DNA of 64,000 nt from Toxorhynchites rutilus septentrionalis (GCF_029784135.1 NC_073745.1:242449946-242513945), one strand, 5' to 3'; numbered from the stretch's first letter, positions 22,790 to 36,010 are shown. A program made the numbers and translations. Notes: a model not told the origin generated them from the sequence alone.

Positions 22790-24419
22790 AGTGATGTCAA
22801 AAAGATTGTCGCAAACTAGATGAAGTGTTCGTTATAATGTTACGAAACCTATTTAACATCCACTGGAGTTTTGTGCGACACAAATACTAGATCAAGTACA
22901 CGGTCCCTCCTACCAGGAGTTTATGATTTAATACTTCTTTGAATATCTGATTGCAACCTTTTTAGACCCGAAGTTCAGGTTAGACCATTTAGGAGTTCTC
23001 AAAACGTAAACAAACAGACAAAAACACATCAAAATCAAAATCGTCATACGAAAATATCTTGAGACGAATAACAGATCATTGTCATCTTCAACACCTGTTA
23101 AACTAAACGAAAGGGATGAAAACTGAATGAAGTTTAGGAAAAAAATATTTTCTGGAGTTTTTTCACTGAATTATATATTTTGTTTCAATAAATACCAACG
23201 CCTAAAATACACAATAAAAAACACAATATAACAGAGACACACACAGTCTGTGAGTATGCGCGCGAGTATAAGAGAGTTTATAACAATCTTGACATGTCAT
23301 TAATAACTTCTTATTTTTAATTACGTGTGAACGATGTTTATATGCTATTGTGTTATACTTAATCTAATGTTAATAAGAAACAATTTTTTCTCAAATATAA
23401 ATGTGATGGGCCGGATACCGGATATCCGTTTCATCTGTACTTTTTTCTCGAAACAATTTTTTTTTCAAAATGGCGTACACGATATCTTAAGTTCTGCTGA
23501 GCCGATTTATGTTGTATTTATATGAATACAATCTGTTTGCATCACTCTATCGCATGAACCAATAAAAAATCTCAATTTTAATTTTACTATTTTCAAATGA
23601 TCCGGAAACGTAAACAAAAACCTTTTAAACCCCTTTTTTCTTCAAACGTTTGCCACTTTTTTCACGAAACATGTTCTTGACTTTCTCAAGATTCATGCGA
23701 TAGCGACATCTTTAATGATTCAAAAACTGTTCGTTTCTTTTTCAGTTTCGTTTCGGGGCTGGAATCGTGTACGCCATGACAACTTTTTTTCGAACCCTCT
23801 CACTTCACCAGCTTGTAGCTATTCTAATTATGGACCAAGGAGTTTCGGATTGAGCTGTGGACGCGACCAAATTATTTACTCGCTGATGTCTCTGGTATTG
23901 CAATCATTACATCAAACTAACGCCATTCCATTAAGGTTCTGAGCTACACAATTGTGTCGGGAATCATCAAACTAGGCTATCTTCGGCTCATCATGAAAAT
24001 AATTGTTCAGGAATTTGGTGTGTGATTTGATTTCGCATGACAGTCCACCAAGGATGACATCTAAGCTAATGGAGATCGGAATTATTAATAGAAAGGGCAT
24101 TTGTTCAGAAGAGCGCGAAGTGGAGATAAGCTAAGTGTATATTTAGTTGCTCCAAGCCATCGATATATGGCTTTGTGTGCGTATGTTCGTGCTTCATAAC
24201 CCGTATGTAGAAATAGAATTTTCGCTACGCTGAAGCCTAAGTTGTATCTGCTCTCGTGTGCATTGGCCCTGTCGCGATGCAAAAATCACCTAATATTTTG
24301 ATGCTATGATGGACGATTGTTTGGTGGTGCAACTTATGCAGATACGATAATATATAAAACAAAGAGGGAGGCAGCGGAAGAGGAATATTTACGCTAGGGT
24401 ATGAATAAAGGCCGTTTTA
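22790..24419. other. Unassigned DNA with a dispersed-repeat copy
   Basis: No gene is supported. The part at about 23860-24410 is a diverged copy of the repeat at 13741-14049. A purine/pyrimidine-alternating stretch (CACACAC, GCGCGCGAG) lies at about 23235-23265. Confidence 0.45.
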
Positions 24420-24857
24420 TATTATCCAGCACGTAGCGTAAACGGCACGTACCGATACGGGCAGACAAATACATGATGTATTCATATTATCAGGCATAGC
24501 AACTTCTCTGTACGGACCGGCAGCTCAGACGGAGCGGGAGAATAAATTTGTGTTGACGAAATTGAGCCAAGCGTAGCGACTGGTGATTGAACCGATGTCG
24601 TACCGAAGAGCGACGAACGCACCCATACCACGAACTTCGACGTTTGATTTGTATGTATGGTGCTAGTCGCCCGTGTAGTTCGTGCCCGGCACCGGCAAAA
24701 TATTCTTTTCGAGAATTCCTTCATGCATTTGCCTGAAGCGTGCTGTGTATGCCCGGAGCCGTTCCGCTATATATACGCATACACATTTGAAACACATGCA
24801 ATAATATTTGTCTTGCATGAAACGTGCCGTGCCGGTTACGCTACGTGCCTGATAATA
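24420..24857. mobile_element. MITE with GCACGTAGCGTAA termini
   Basis: The ends TATTATCCAGCACGTAGCG (left) and, inverted, TATTATCAGGCACGTAGCG (right) continue matching through TAAMCGGCACG. TA flanks both (24418-24419 and 24858-24859). Part of the terminus (TATTATCAGGCATAG) recurs internally at about 24487. There is no coding region. Confidence 0.8.
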
Positions 24858-25859
24858 TAATATTACCTTAATAGATCTCTACTGTATTACTGCTCTGAAG
24901 TTAGACGGACCTTCCTCTAAACCTCGATCCCTGGTCTGAGCCTCGGGGATCGTTGAGGTTGGGCTCTCAAGGCCTCTTTTTCGTGGCTAGCTCGAGCTTG
25001 AGGCCTTTAGCTCTCATGATCGGCTTTCCACGTGATCGAGGTGATTTAGCGTGTCAAGGGCTCGGATCATCACATCAATATAAAACAGGTAGGTATATCT
25101 TTTTTTCGTTTATTGTTACCTAATTACAATGACTGCTGTGTAGAGTGTGGTGATGGCCGGCCGGCTGCTGCTGCTGCTGACGCACGCAGTGGCAAGATCT
25201 CGATGTCCTGACTAGAGATGTGCCATCCGCTCATGAGCTGTTCCGAAGAATCGACTCTTCAAAGTGAGTTGACACGGAACAGCTCGCCAAAAAAAAACAG
25301 CTCTTCAACTCACTTTGAAAATGATGCAGGAGAGCAAAGCACTGTAGAATTGCAGAGAGTGTGAGAGCTGTAACATTCAATGAACTGAGCGCCTCTTGCT
25401 TTTCTTGTTATGACATCAGTTCAGTTTCATATGTTTCCCGTCTTTTCAACTGTTATATTCGCGTTGACGGCGTTGAGCTTTGTTTACTAGTTTAGGGGGC
25501 GCCAAAGATAATAATTGACTTTCAGGCAGAATGCCCTTTTTTAAAATTAAAATTATGAAGGAAAATTAACTGCTGTGCATCAAATTAGTATTCTATTTTA
25601 ATGAAAAACACTTTGTTTGAAGGCGGTGAAAAAATCGAATACGTGTTTCAAGTAATTTTATAACATGGTGTGAAAAGTTTCATTCAAATTTTAAATCTGG
25701 CTTTGTGTCTTTTAATCTGATAGAGATTACATTATCGAGTTTGGGATACGAATTGAAAGTCGCCACCAGACGACACTGATAACTAAGCTGAAGAGCTGAC
25801 ATGTGCATCTCCATCTGTATACATGCCATGCTAACCAACCGACTAATAACAGCTAAATT
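24858..25859. other. Unassigned DNA with inverted motifs
   Basis: An imperfect stem (AACCTCGATCCC with GGGATCGTTGAGGTT) lies at 24917-24963. A CTG repeat lies at about 25166. Inverted copies of CTTCAAAGTGAGTTGA and TCAACTCACTTTGAA lie at 25257-25320. No gene is supported. Confidence 0.4.
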
Positions 25860-27620
25860 AGGACGATCTACTCTAAAACGAAACCAACTAGAGGTTGTCC
25901 TCAAGGAGGAGTTCTGTCTCCTCTGTTGCGGTCCCTAGTTGTCGATTATCTTCTTAATAACCTAGCTGATTAAGGAAACGAAGTCATTGGTTTTGCTGAT
26001 GACATAATCACCTTAGTGAGGGGAAAATGTGAGTATACTATTTCCAATAGAATGCAAACAGTCCTTAACTACACACTCAAATGGTGCAACTTGGAAGGAC
26101 TTAGCGTTAATCCTTCAAAAACAGTCCATTTATCAGAAAAAGAAAGTATAAGATTCCACCTCTTAGATTGGGAGGTGTACAATTGGAGCTATCAAAACGA
26201 ACCAAATATTTAGGTGTCATGCTTGACCAAAAACTAAATTGGAACGACCAACTGGAGTATGCAATATCTAAAGCCCAGACTGCGCTCTGGAGTTGTAGTA
26301 GTATATTCGGGAAAAAGTGGGGACTAAAACCGAGAATGATTCACTGGATTTACTCGACAATTGTGAGAGCCAGACTAACATATGCTTCGCTAGTGTGGTG
26401 ACCTAAAACTACACAAATATCGGTTCAGAAAAAGCTCGATAAACTACAACGTCTGGCATGCTTATCAATAACTGGAGCAATGCCCAGCACACCCTCCAAA
26501 GCCCTAGATGCTCTTTTAAACCTTCTATCCTTGCACAAAAATGTGCAACTTGAAGCGGAAAAAGTTGCTCTTAGGCTGAAACGTTTAAAACATTTTCTAA
26601 AAGGAGATTTCAAATGGCATTTACAAATCCTGAAGATTTTCAACTGAACACTATATTAAGCACGAATGAAGACTGGATGGAAACAAAGACTTACTTCAGT
26701 GTGTGATTGAATTCAATCGCAACAAATGGGAAGAAGGTGGTCCCAAACTCGTCCAGGATCACTCGTGTTTTATACCGATGGATCGAAAATTGATGAATCT
26801 ACGGAAGCTGGGATTACTGGACCAGGAATCGATATGTCAATTCCAATGGGACAGTGGTCTACAGTTTATCAAGCAGAAATACAAGCTATTCTAACATGTA
26901 CAAATATTTGTTTGGCTAGAAAATATAGGTATGCCAATATCTGTATCTTCTCAGATAGCCAAGCAGCTCTTAATGCAGTAAAAGCATACACATGTCAGTC
27001 AAAGCTAATTTGGGAATGTGTTTTATCCTTAAAAAGTTACTACTAACGAAGTTAATCTATACTGGGTGCCTGGTCACTGCGGTATAGAAGATAACGAAGA
27101 AGCCGATCTCTTAGCAAGATTAGGATCTTCGACTAAATTCGTCGGGCCTGAGCCATTTTATGGATTTCTTCATCATGCATGAAATCAGAGCTCAAAACCT
27201 GGGAAATATCAATGATTGAAGCCAACTGGAGGGCTCTATCAACACCAAGACAATCCAAATTATTACACCTTGTAACAGAGTAACACGCAACCTACACAGC
27301 TTGAATAAGGCAGATTTGAGTACATTAACCGGTCTATTGACCGAACACTGTCCGAGCAGGTATCACCTTAAAAAAATCAGAAAACTTGCAGATGATAACT
27401 GTCGTTTCTGCAATTTCGAAGCTGAAACTTCGGAACATTTGCTGTGTCAATGCAGTACATTAATTCAGCGAAGACTGCGGATTCTTGGAAAAAGCATTAT
27501 TATGCCGAGCGAGATTTGGTCTGTTGAATCAAAAAAAGGTAATCAACTTCATAAAGGAAGTCATACATTCGTGGGGGGATATGCAAAGTCCTGGTGCGAC
27601 TATCACTTATTCCCTGAGTG
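25860..27620 (+). pseudogene. LINE relic: reverse transcriptase plus RNase H (R1/LOA-like)
   Basis: The reading starts in the palm with TKPTRGCPQGGVLSPL, then the catalytic box IGFADDIITLVRG. The thumb follows, with LKWCNLEGLSVNPSKTV, KYLGVMLDQKLNWNDQLE and WIYSTIVRARLTYASLVW. After a gap of frameshifts comes an RNase H domain: VFYTDGSKID, YQAEIQAILTC, IFSDSQAALNAVKA and YWVPGHCGIEDNEEADLLA carry its four acidic positions. It ends with a zinc-knuckle-like CRFCNFEAETSEHLLCQC and a stop near 27620. At least six frameshifts or stops make it inactive. GCPQGGVLSP plus RNase H suggests the R1/LOA assemblage. Confidence 0.88.
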
Positions 27621-28507
27621 ATGGAACGAACTGACACTTCTTCTAAGCAAACTGGAGTGCACTACAATATATCAAACTAATGGTCGCAGTGATACAATGC
27701 TCCTACAGAAGAAGAAAGTAATATACTCCATACATTTCCTGCAAGTAGGTAGAAAATGCTCTTGAAATCATGAAATGGTTTGATTTTTACTGGATAGAAA
27801 TTGTACTGTGCCCAAATGGGTCAAACAGCAGTCTCACTTTTAGTCCTCAAAAGTGGACGATTTATCAGTGAAATATTGCTTGATTGCAGATTGTTTTTCG
27901 TTGACTAGCTGAAAAACCAAGTAGATCAATATTGTGTAATCTACCGTGATATAAATAAAAGGTGTTAAATTCAATTGCACTCCGTTCTTTCACTAATTGG
28001 AACTTCAGAGGAGGCATCGTCTATTCTCGATCACGAATGTACGGGTTTGCTAGTTAATTATAAACCATGAAATCAATTGCCACTCCGTAAAGCTAATGCC
28101 TCACAAAAATAACGATTTGAAAAAAAACCCAAGAACCGAAAAGTTTATATACGTGGTGAAAATTGATAAAGTTAATTCAAACTGAAACAAAATGCGATAT
28201 TACTAGTAATTTTTCCATGCTTATCGCTCCGTCAGCGAGATGGGGTTTTCCCTGAATAATATTTGGATCACGTTTCGTTGAAATAGAATACGAAAACAAT
28301 AAATACAATTATACTCTACACATGTTTTTCGAAACCACTAAGCGAAATGGCGAGCTAAGTGGCAATTGTGTACAGTATTTGTAGTAAAATAAATGTAAAA
28401 CACATCGTACTAATAACTGTTGAGTAAAATCCATGAATTCACATTTTATAGCCATTCGGAGCTGATGATTCTTTAAGGTATCGATTATGTGTTCATCGTT
28501 GTTAGTT
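27621..28507. other. LINE 3' region and unassigned DNA
   Basis: The first 100 bases probably belong to the LINE 3' end. The remainder up to the small secreted gene B holds nothing I recognise, apart from a stretch homologous to the 3' end of gene A (28440-28507). Confidence 0.4.
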
Positions 28508-28881
28508 TCAGTAGCGGTATAAGAAATCCGAGAGTATGGAGCACCGCACGGGAGATAGACCTACTTGAGTTAAATTTTTAGTAGTGACATACCTGGATGG
28601 ATCTTGTACGGTAGAATATCCCGTGTCTGAATTTGCTGGGGTGCCCTCAGTTACATTATTATTTGACTGTTGGTAATTACTGGTTGGAGTTGAAGTTCCA
28701 TAATTATATTGTTTTTCGGTAGTGCTTGGGGATTGATTATGTCGTGTGTTATAGTTATGGGCTGAAGTGAAGGTCGCGATTACACAGAGGCTGAAATGTA
28801 AGACAGAATAAGAGGCGTTTGAATGTAAAAAAACGCAATGGCCGAAAATTACCAGCATAATTGCAGCCATTTATGCATCAT
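28508..28881 (-). CDS. Small secreted Asn/Ser/Thr-rich protein gene B
   Basis: Exon 1 (28881-28853) encodes MMHKWLQLC plus two bases. A 62-base intron (GTAATT...TTACATTTCAG) leads to exon 2 (28790-28593). Splicing joins codons in phase to give MMHKWLQLCCLCVIATFTSA, a textbook signal peptide. A mature chain of HNYNTRHNQSPSTTEKQYNY type follows, up to VQDPSR. Exon 2 ends at the same AG|GTATGT donor as paralogue A. The following interval to the homologous acceptor is only 32 bases, probably too short to splice. The gene may instead read through to the stop at 28508 (YVTTKNLTQVGLSPVRC...) or be damaged. No known domain is present. A role as a small secreted, possibly glycosylated, peptide is inferred. 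Confidence 0.65.
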
Positions 28882-29592
28882 CTTCACACTTATTGTCTCG
28901 CGAACGAATGTACAAAATGATCCTAGCTGATGAACTGGTGGCACTAAACTAAAGCACCGATTGAGATTCGCGCTGGTCGTCTTCCTCGGTAGCGAACAAA
29001 AAATATGAAAAATAAACATGATAACAGACGCATACAGCTTGGATGAAAGAGAAATGATTCCGAAACTTCTGTGATCGAACGGATTCCCAAGTTCTACCAA
29101 GCAAACGTTATACCACGTCAATAAAAATAGTTAACGAAAAAAGAACGACATTAATAGTACAGGATTTTTTCATGAATTAATCTTATAAGCACAATGTTTG
29201 AGTGAAGAGGGAATCCCAGGGCAAGATCGCGAACTCTCTCGATTACGAATAGCGGTGGAAGACAAGAAGAAGAAACATATTCGCTATAGCATATACGCGG
29301 GTAAAACCTGCGATTGAGGCTCGACTTTTGTTACTAATACTATGATTTGGGGAATTCCCTTCTTAAACACATTGAGTAGAGAAGTTGTCTGACTCGATTA
29401 TCGGTTCACCAATGTTTGAACATCGTTGTTGGTAACCGATTATAACATAATTTTAGGCTAGTAAAACAACGAAATTAAAGCATTGTTTTGAGAAGAATTA
29501 TTCTATAACCACCCTGAGACAATGAATACAGTTCAAAAGTGGAAAAAGTAAACAAAAACTGGAAATCATACATGATTCCTCGTGTGGATGTA
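28882..29592. other. Gene B upstream region, otherwise unassigned
   Basis: The region upstream of gene B has no clear TATA box; a GTTCATCAGCT motif near 28930 (minus strand) could be an initiator. No other feature is seen. Confidence 0.35.
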
Positions 29593-30270
29593 CAGGGTTT
29601 TCCATTTCGGGCTTCCGAAAGTATACAGCCCTGCGCTGACAACCGTATGAATTTACAACAACCTTTAGCTGTCAACCAAAGCGTCATATCGTTAGTTGAA
29701 TGTCTGCCATTTTACAATATGGATCGTTTTACACGTGCGATCACAACGTGTTAATTTTGTTAAATTATACTATAAAAATGATGTAAAATCGGCAAATGTT
29801 TTTCGAGCATTACGGACGGATTTTGGTCGTCATGGACGGCCTACAGAGCACACATTCGCTAATGTAGTGCGTAAATTCGAACAAACTGGATCAGTTGCGG
29901 ATATTGTGAAACCTGTGCATCATCGTAATGTGCGTTCGGCCGAAAATATTGCTGCTGTTGCTGCCAGTGTGGAGGATGACCCGAATGTTTCGATTCCACG
30001 GGGTGGTCAGCAATTGGGCTTGTCAAACACATCATTGTGGCGAATTTTGCATTTGGACTTGCACCTACATCCATATAAAGTCCAACTGGTACAAAAATTA
30101 GAGCGTGGTAACCATGGAATGCGTCGGGCATACGTAGATTGGGTGAACGAACAACAGCAGCAAAATGCTGAATTTTCGCATCAAATTTTCTTCAGCGATG
30201 AAGCACATTTCGAGCTCGGTGGCTATGTGAACACCCAAAATTTCCGTATATGGAAACTCTCAGGTTAAGT
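29593..30270 (+). mobile_element. DD41D-like Tc1/mariner element, 5' half
   Basis: The left end appears to start CAGGGTTTTCCATTTCGGG after a TA (29591-29592). The transposase frame from about 29719 reads VNFVKLYYKNDVKSANVFRA, an N-terminal helix-turn-helix (SNTSLWRILHLDLHLHPYK) and the first catalytic Asp in IFFSDEAHFELGG. It breaks off at FRIWKLSG, so the second half and right terminus are missing. One early frameshift is present near 29752. From knowledge of the group, this transposase type (HHR.ARSAENIA, PYKVQL) belongs with the DD41D/rosa-like elements, but the spacing cannot be measured here. Confidence 0.8.
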
Positions 30271-31230
30271 CCCAAGAAGTAAATTTTCGGCCAAAAATAG
30301 TTTTTCGAGATAACACCAGATATCGACGTTTTATGCATTTTTAAGCATTTGGCATCGAAAAAAAAATTCGATTTTCCAAATTTCCTTTACACCCTTGGAT
30401 GATTTTCGAGGTTCAAAAAAAAAACTTTGAGCGCTTTGAGGCATCCCTAAATTATGTCAGATTGATCTGAAACTTTGCACAGGTCATTTTTTGGGCCAAT
30501 AAACAAAATAGTCGGCTCTTTAAATTCGATATTTTTTTTTTCCATATCTTCATTGCCTCAGGCTCAAAAGGTCGATTTTCGGCCAAAAATGTTTTTTCGA
30601 GATGAGAACAGATCTCGACGTTTTATACATTTTTAAGTCATTTGGCATTGTATATACACTAGGGTGCCAATGAAAATTGTCGTCCCGAATTTCAAAAAGT
30701 TACTCTATAAAAAAATGTTCACCACCTCGAAAAAAACACCCTATGCAAAATATCAGCTCAATCGGACTTAAGTGGCGCAATGCGGTCAAAATTTAAGTTT
30801 TTTGAAAATCGAAAAATCACCCAAGGGAGGAGTAAAGGAAATCGGGGTTTTCGAAAAAAATATTTTGATGCCAAATGTCTTAAAATTGCATGAAACGTCG
30901 AGATCTAGTGTCATTTCGAAAACTATTGTAAATAATCGACACTCTGGGACTTGTTTTTTTTTCGGAATATAAAACAAAAAGTATGGTTTTGAGTGCCGAT
31001 GAAAATAGTTATCTCGATTTTTTATTCGGAACTTGCTACGAAATGTTGATTTACACGATAATATACCCTATGCAAAATATTAGCTTATCCGGACTTCATT
31101 TACTGGTGTCGCAAACGTGAAAATTTGAGTTTTTTTGAAAAACGCAAAATCACCGAAAATCGAGATTTTTATAAAAACCTTGATGCCAAATGTCTTAAAA
31201 TTGTATTACTCGTCGCGATTTACAGTTATT
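30271..31230. repeat. Diverged dispersed and tandem repeats
   Basis: CGGCCAAAAATRKTTTTTCGA with a following TCGACGTTTTATRCATTTTT occurs at about 30284 and 30582. A longer unit containing ACCCTATGCAAAATATYAGC and GATGCCAAATGTCTTAAAAT is tandemly duplicated at about 30737 and 31063 (period near 326). No coding capacity is seen. Confidence 0.6.
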
Positions 31231-33029
31231 CCAAACTTTTTTGTCCCGAGAAAGACTGAATCACGTCTTCTTTGCTGGTGTAACCGCTTTTTTACGATGA
31301 CTAAACGATGTCTAAAATTTTCCACTTCAGATTACTCCACTGCAGATTGTTGTCATAAAAGTGGTGTTATTTCGGAATTTATATCTATAACGAGTCACCG
31401 AAGTTGGGTCAACCAACCGTTGGTGCCGTGCCCTCGTCACAGAGCGTAATTAATTTATACCGTCCGTTCTCGCAGCGTCGCCTTTTGCCTTGTCGCATTG
31501 ACACTCCCGATTGGAACAAGGACATTTGTTGTAGCGCCTTCCACATTTAGAGGAAAAGGGAGGAATTTGGACCACCTAAGCAAATCGCCTAATATTTCCA
31601 AACCAATACGGTCTAAATAAAAAATGTCTACTAAGTATACTAAGCTACACTTGTTTTCTCTCAATCAATAATGTTTAATCATTATATCAAGATTTAAACT
31701 ACCAAATATATCATAAAATAAAAGAGATTATTTTTGGACATTAAAATTTGATGCGGGGTGATTTGGTCGAGTGCGTGTTTCATCGAAAAAAACATACTTA
31801 TGTTTATGTAAAGTATTTTGGAATAATGTTACAATCAGTAACAGTGTTCTGGGATCGATACCAGGTGTCTAGGCCATATTCCAGACCAGAAAAATTGGAT
31901 TGAGATCATCGCGAATTCTGCATGGATTTTTTTCACTGTTGTTCGAGCATTTTCAAACACTTTCGATGCTTGGTCAAAGAAAATCCGTTCTTGATGGCCT
32001 GCGTTGCTCTTTCAAGCTCCTTCTTCCTCCAACGTTGTCTGCCCATCCTCTTTTTGTAATTCAGCGGCATCTGGAATCAATTAGACCAAAGAAAAACCTC
32101 AAATCTGTAGGACCAGTTCACCCCACACAACATGCAAAAACTAAAATGCAATTAATTTCATTTATTGTTATCAAACTTACAGTTTCGCTGCATCAAATTG
32201 TTCCTCTTCTGTAGGCGAACAGATCTTTACTGCACAATACACGAAAAGTTTGTTTAATCAGCGAGAAAAACCTTAAAACACGATCAGAAAATTCACATTT
32301 TTTGATAATCAAAGTGCTTGCTGTGTTCATGCTACCATTTCCTTTCACCTGTCGAATTTTACCAAAGTTTTTTTACGTTAGTTACATACGGTTCATTAAT
32401 GAAAGCAGATGACATTATAAAAAATCCAATTTGAGTCGTACTTTTTGAGATAATGGTGTGGTCCAAATCACCCCATATGTCCAACTCACCCCGTGTTACC
32501 CTAATTTCTGGCGACGACAGTCACTGTTTTCCGTACACTTGTTGAGGATCACTCTCGGACAGTTTTCGATAGTTTTCTTGTACCGTGAATAACCGCTGGG
32601 GGTATCAGAGAAAGTTCTCTTCCTCTCCCAGGGGTTCATTTATTTCTCAATTGTTTCACGATTAAAGCAATCGACATTATTCATTATCATGCTGTACTGA
32701 AAAAGAGCAAATTGTCTGATTGGGTACAAAATGCGAACAGTATCCCGACATCGCCCGTTATTCCGGGTTCGAAAAGAGTAGAGGAATGAAAATGATAAAT
32801 TATGTTTCGATGTCCTCCCGGGCGGTCCAACTTGCCGTCTTTGTTTAACGGAAAGAACTGTTCTCGTGTATACATGTGTATACAGAACGATTTGGAAGTG
32901 TCATCACAAGCTTGGTCGAGTGCTGATCGTGAAAGCTGGATTCCTGTCGCTATGGTACTGCATGTGTGGCTGTTACCTTTGAAGAATGTGGTCGATTGAA
33001 AATGGCGCTAGAAGGTATAACACAACAGA
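31231..33029. other. Unassigned DNA, possible MITE remnants
   Basis: GGGGTGATTTGG at about 31755 and the inverted CCAAATCACCCC at about 32464, followed by CTCACCCCGTGTTACCCTA, suggest the two ends of a roughly 750-bp MITE. The left end is too diverged to place. No gene is supported. Confidence 0.35.
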
Positions 33030-34060
33030 GCAATTCCAAATGAAATCGACAAATGACAAAACATGAGTATTTTTGATTCGAATGAAAGTTTGTATTCCGT
33101 TTGGGTTGAAGGAAATATGAGTTTTCCACAGTAATTGGGATTTTTTTGACTCAAGCGTAACTTTTGAAAAGGGCGTATCGATTTTAGTAGGAGAAATCTT
33201 TGATAATTTATATCTCAAAAACTATGAGTCGTACCGAAATGTGTCTTAGAAAAAGTTATAGCGTATTGATGTCTAAACATGAAAAAAATATACACTGAGG
33301 AAAAAAATTAGTACTCTTTTTTTTATTTACAAAAAAAAACTTTAATTTGCAATATCCAAAATATATATTTTTTAATTTTTTTAAATTTTTTTCATATAAA
33401 ATAGAAGTCATGTAGAAAATTTAAAAAAATGGGTCCAAGATGGTGAAACTGTTTTTGACGAACTTTGTCGAACATCGATTTTTTATGAATTTTCGAAACT
33501 TAGAATTTTTGTTTGTTAACAATCATTTTTAGCCACAAATTATGATTCCTGATATGTGAAAAAAAAACAAAAAAGCTCATAAATGCAGCCATTCTCGAGA
33601 TATTTTGAAACATATTTCTAATTTATTGTCTTTTTTATAGTAAATATTCCCTTTTAATATGTTTGTCGTGTTAAACCATCATGTTCATGAAATTCTATGA
33701 ATTTGCTTATAATTTCTAACAACTTTTCCAAATACACCATCATGGTAAAAATGTATGTTTAGGAGTTACGTTGAAAATCATTTTAACACATGTGGGTTAA
33801 TATAAAACGTAGCGATATTAAAAAAATGTTTTTTTTTATCTTAATACAAACTTTTAACATGCTATACATGTTGCGCCAACAGAACACAACATTTATAAAA
33901 GGAAAAAAAATATAATTCTATACAATTTGGTCAAATAATTCCTATATTTATCGGAGTTTAAGAGATACTAATAATAATACTAGAATTTTTAGCATTTATT
34001 TTTTATTAACATTTATTTTTATCAACTAAAAATTTTGTTGTATATAATTTAATTGTTTCA

Positions 34061-34429
34061 TTATTTTCTTATATTTCTATACACATTATGATAACTTGCT
34101 GCATTGTCGTTAGAGTACAACTTTGCTGCTACTTCATTCTCGGATACAGGTACAAAGTAATGATACTTTTGGGTACCTGGAATTTGTTTGGTGTTATCAT
34201 ACATGCTACTCAACTCTTCCACACCCTGATCATATTCTTCTTGTGACATAAATAAAAATGACAATTTTGTAAAATAGTCTTCGTTTCGCTTGGTAGCCCA
34301 GTCAAATAACGTTTTTGCACTCGTAATCGGATGTTCATGCTGACTAACCAAACTAGCTCTTGTTGCCATCCGCTTTAATGTACCACCAATTGCATCACAA
34401 GGTCCTTTGCCGTGTGATGTTGCAAAAAA
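34061..34429 (-). pseudogene. Transposase of the long-TIR transposon, C-terminal part
   Basis: The frame begins FFATSHGKGPCDAIGGTLKR, continues RASLVSQHEHPITSAKTLFDW, FTKLSFLFMSQEEYDQ and IPGTQKYHYFVPVSE, and stops at 34061. HGKGPCDxIGG is a conserved signature of a widespread, poorly named family of animal transposon proteins. The fragment is intact itself but is cut off from its N-terminal part (36970-37886) by the T-run element. Across the junction the chain reads ...LNGIF / FATSHGKG.... Confidence 0.82.
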
Positions 34430-35000
34430 CAGGAAGTGGGTTATATCTATGGTATAACCGCAAGCGTGACGTAGGACTATCGTTGATTTAGAGATCATTT
34501 GTTTGAAGTTGAATCTAAATCCATTCTGAATGAATGAATAAATGAATATTTGGGAGACTTCGAAAACGAGAGCGTTACGTTGGAGGCACAAGGTTTTATG
34601 CATCCAATATAGGATACGAAAAACCTTGTTCTGAAGAATAATCTTCAGAAGCTAACCTGCTAACTGTACTTGATTGACAAATCACAAACCCAAATGTATT
34701 ATATGGATATTTTATGGATAGAAAACATTAAAATAAACTCTTTCACATGAATGTAATTTTAAATTCCCAGAGGAACTGGCAGATTATTTTCAGTAACGAT
34801 TAGATATTTCCACATTTTCCTTGATACTGGAAGCCCACCAGTGGTTAATACTAACTCGATAACCACCTGTTAATAGTACTTGATTGAAAAATATTTGGTC
34901 ACAGTGTTACATGAATAGAAAACATTCAAATAAACTCTTTCACATGAATGTATTTTTAAATTCCCAGAGGAACTGGCTGATTATTTCCCAGCAATGATTA

Positions 35001-36010
35001 GATCTTTCCGGAACTTTCTCGATGCTGAATGGCATCCAAACGGAAAGAATTCTGCGCGTGTATGTGTCGATCCTTCGCCGTCCACCTTCTCCAGCACGTT
35101 AGGCAACGATGTTGTCTTGTCGATGTCCTCACGAAAAATTAATGTGTCTCACCACCAGAATATCGCTTAAGTATGCTTTTTGTGTGTGATTGAATCGAGA
35201 GAAGGTGTGGTTTACGATGGCAATTTGGAAGGCAAACTAGAGGGGAATGAACTCTCTGAGCTCGGAACTTTCGGCGAATGAGCAATAATCGATTGCGGGC
35301 GCATACAATATTGGATACGGAAATATCCTACTGATGGGGAAGAATAATCTTCTGAAGCTATCCTGTGAATTGCGATTGATTGAAAAACCACAAAACCAAA
35401 TGTATTTGGTCACAGTGTTACATGGAAAGAAAACATTCAAATAAACTCTTTAACATGAATATATTTTGAAAATTCCCAAAGGAACTGGCAGATTTTTTTC
35501 AGTAACGATTAGATATTTCCACATTTTCCTCGATACTGGAAGCCCACCAGTGGTTAATGCCAACTCGATAACCACCTGTTAATAGCACTTGATTGAAACA
35601 AATTTGGTCACAGTGTAACATGGATAGAAAATATTCAATTAAACTCTTTCACATGAATATATTTTGAAAATTCCCAAAGGAACTGGCAGATTATTTTCCA
35701 GCAATGATTAGATCTTTCCGGAACTTTCTCGATACTGAATGGCATCCAAACGGAAAGAATTCTGCCCGTGTATGTGTCGATCCTTCGCCGTCCACCTCCT
35801 CCAGCACGTTAGGCAACGATGTTGTCTTGTCGATGTCCTCACGAAAAATGAATGTGTCTCACCACCAGAATATCGCTTAAGTATGCTTTTTGTGTGTGAT
35901 TGAATCGAGAGAAGGTGTGGTTTACGATGGCAATTTGGAAGGCAAACTAGAGGGGAATGAACTCTCTGAGCTCGGAACTTTCGGCGACTGAGCAATAATC
36001 GATTGCGGGC
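35001..36010. repeat. 710-bp tandem duplication inside element ii
   Basis: GATCTTTCCGGAACTTTCTC begins at 35001 and again at 35711. The following ~310 bases (through CGTGTATGTGTCGATCC, ACCACCAGAATATCGC and TTGCGGGCGCATACAATA) are almost identical in both copies. The very low divergence shows that the duplication is recent compared with the surrounding relics. Confidence 0.88.

Noticed and set aside
24910..25080. tRNA-like or structured RNA with G-C rich stems
   Set aside because: The stems do not fit a cloverleaf, and no A/B-box promoter or CCA-compatible acceptor pairing was found.
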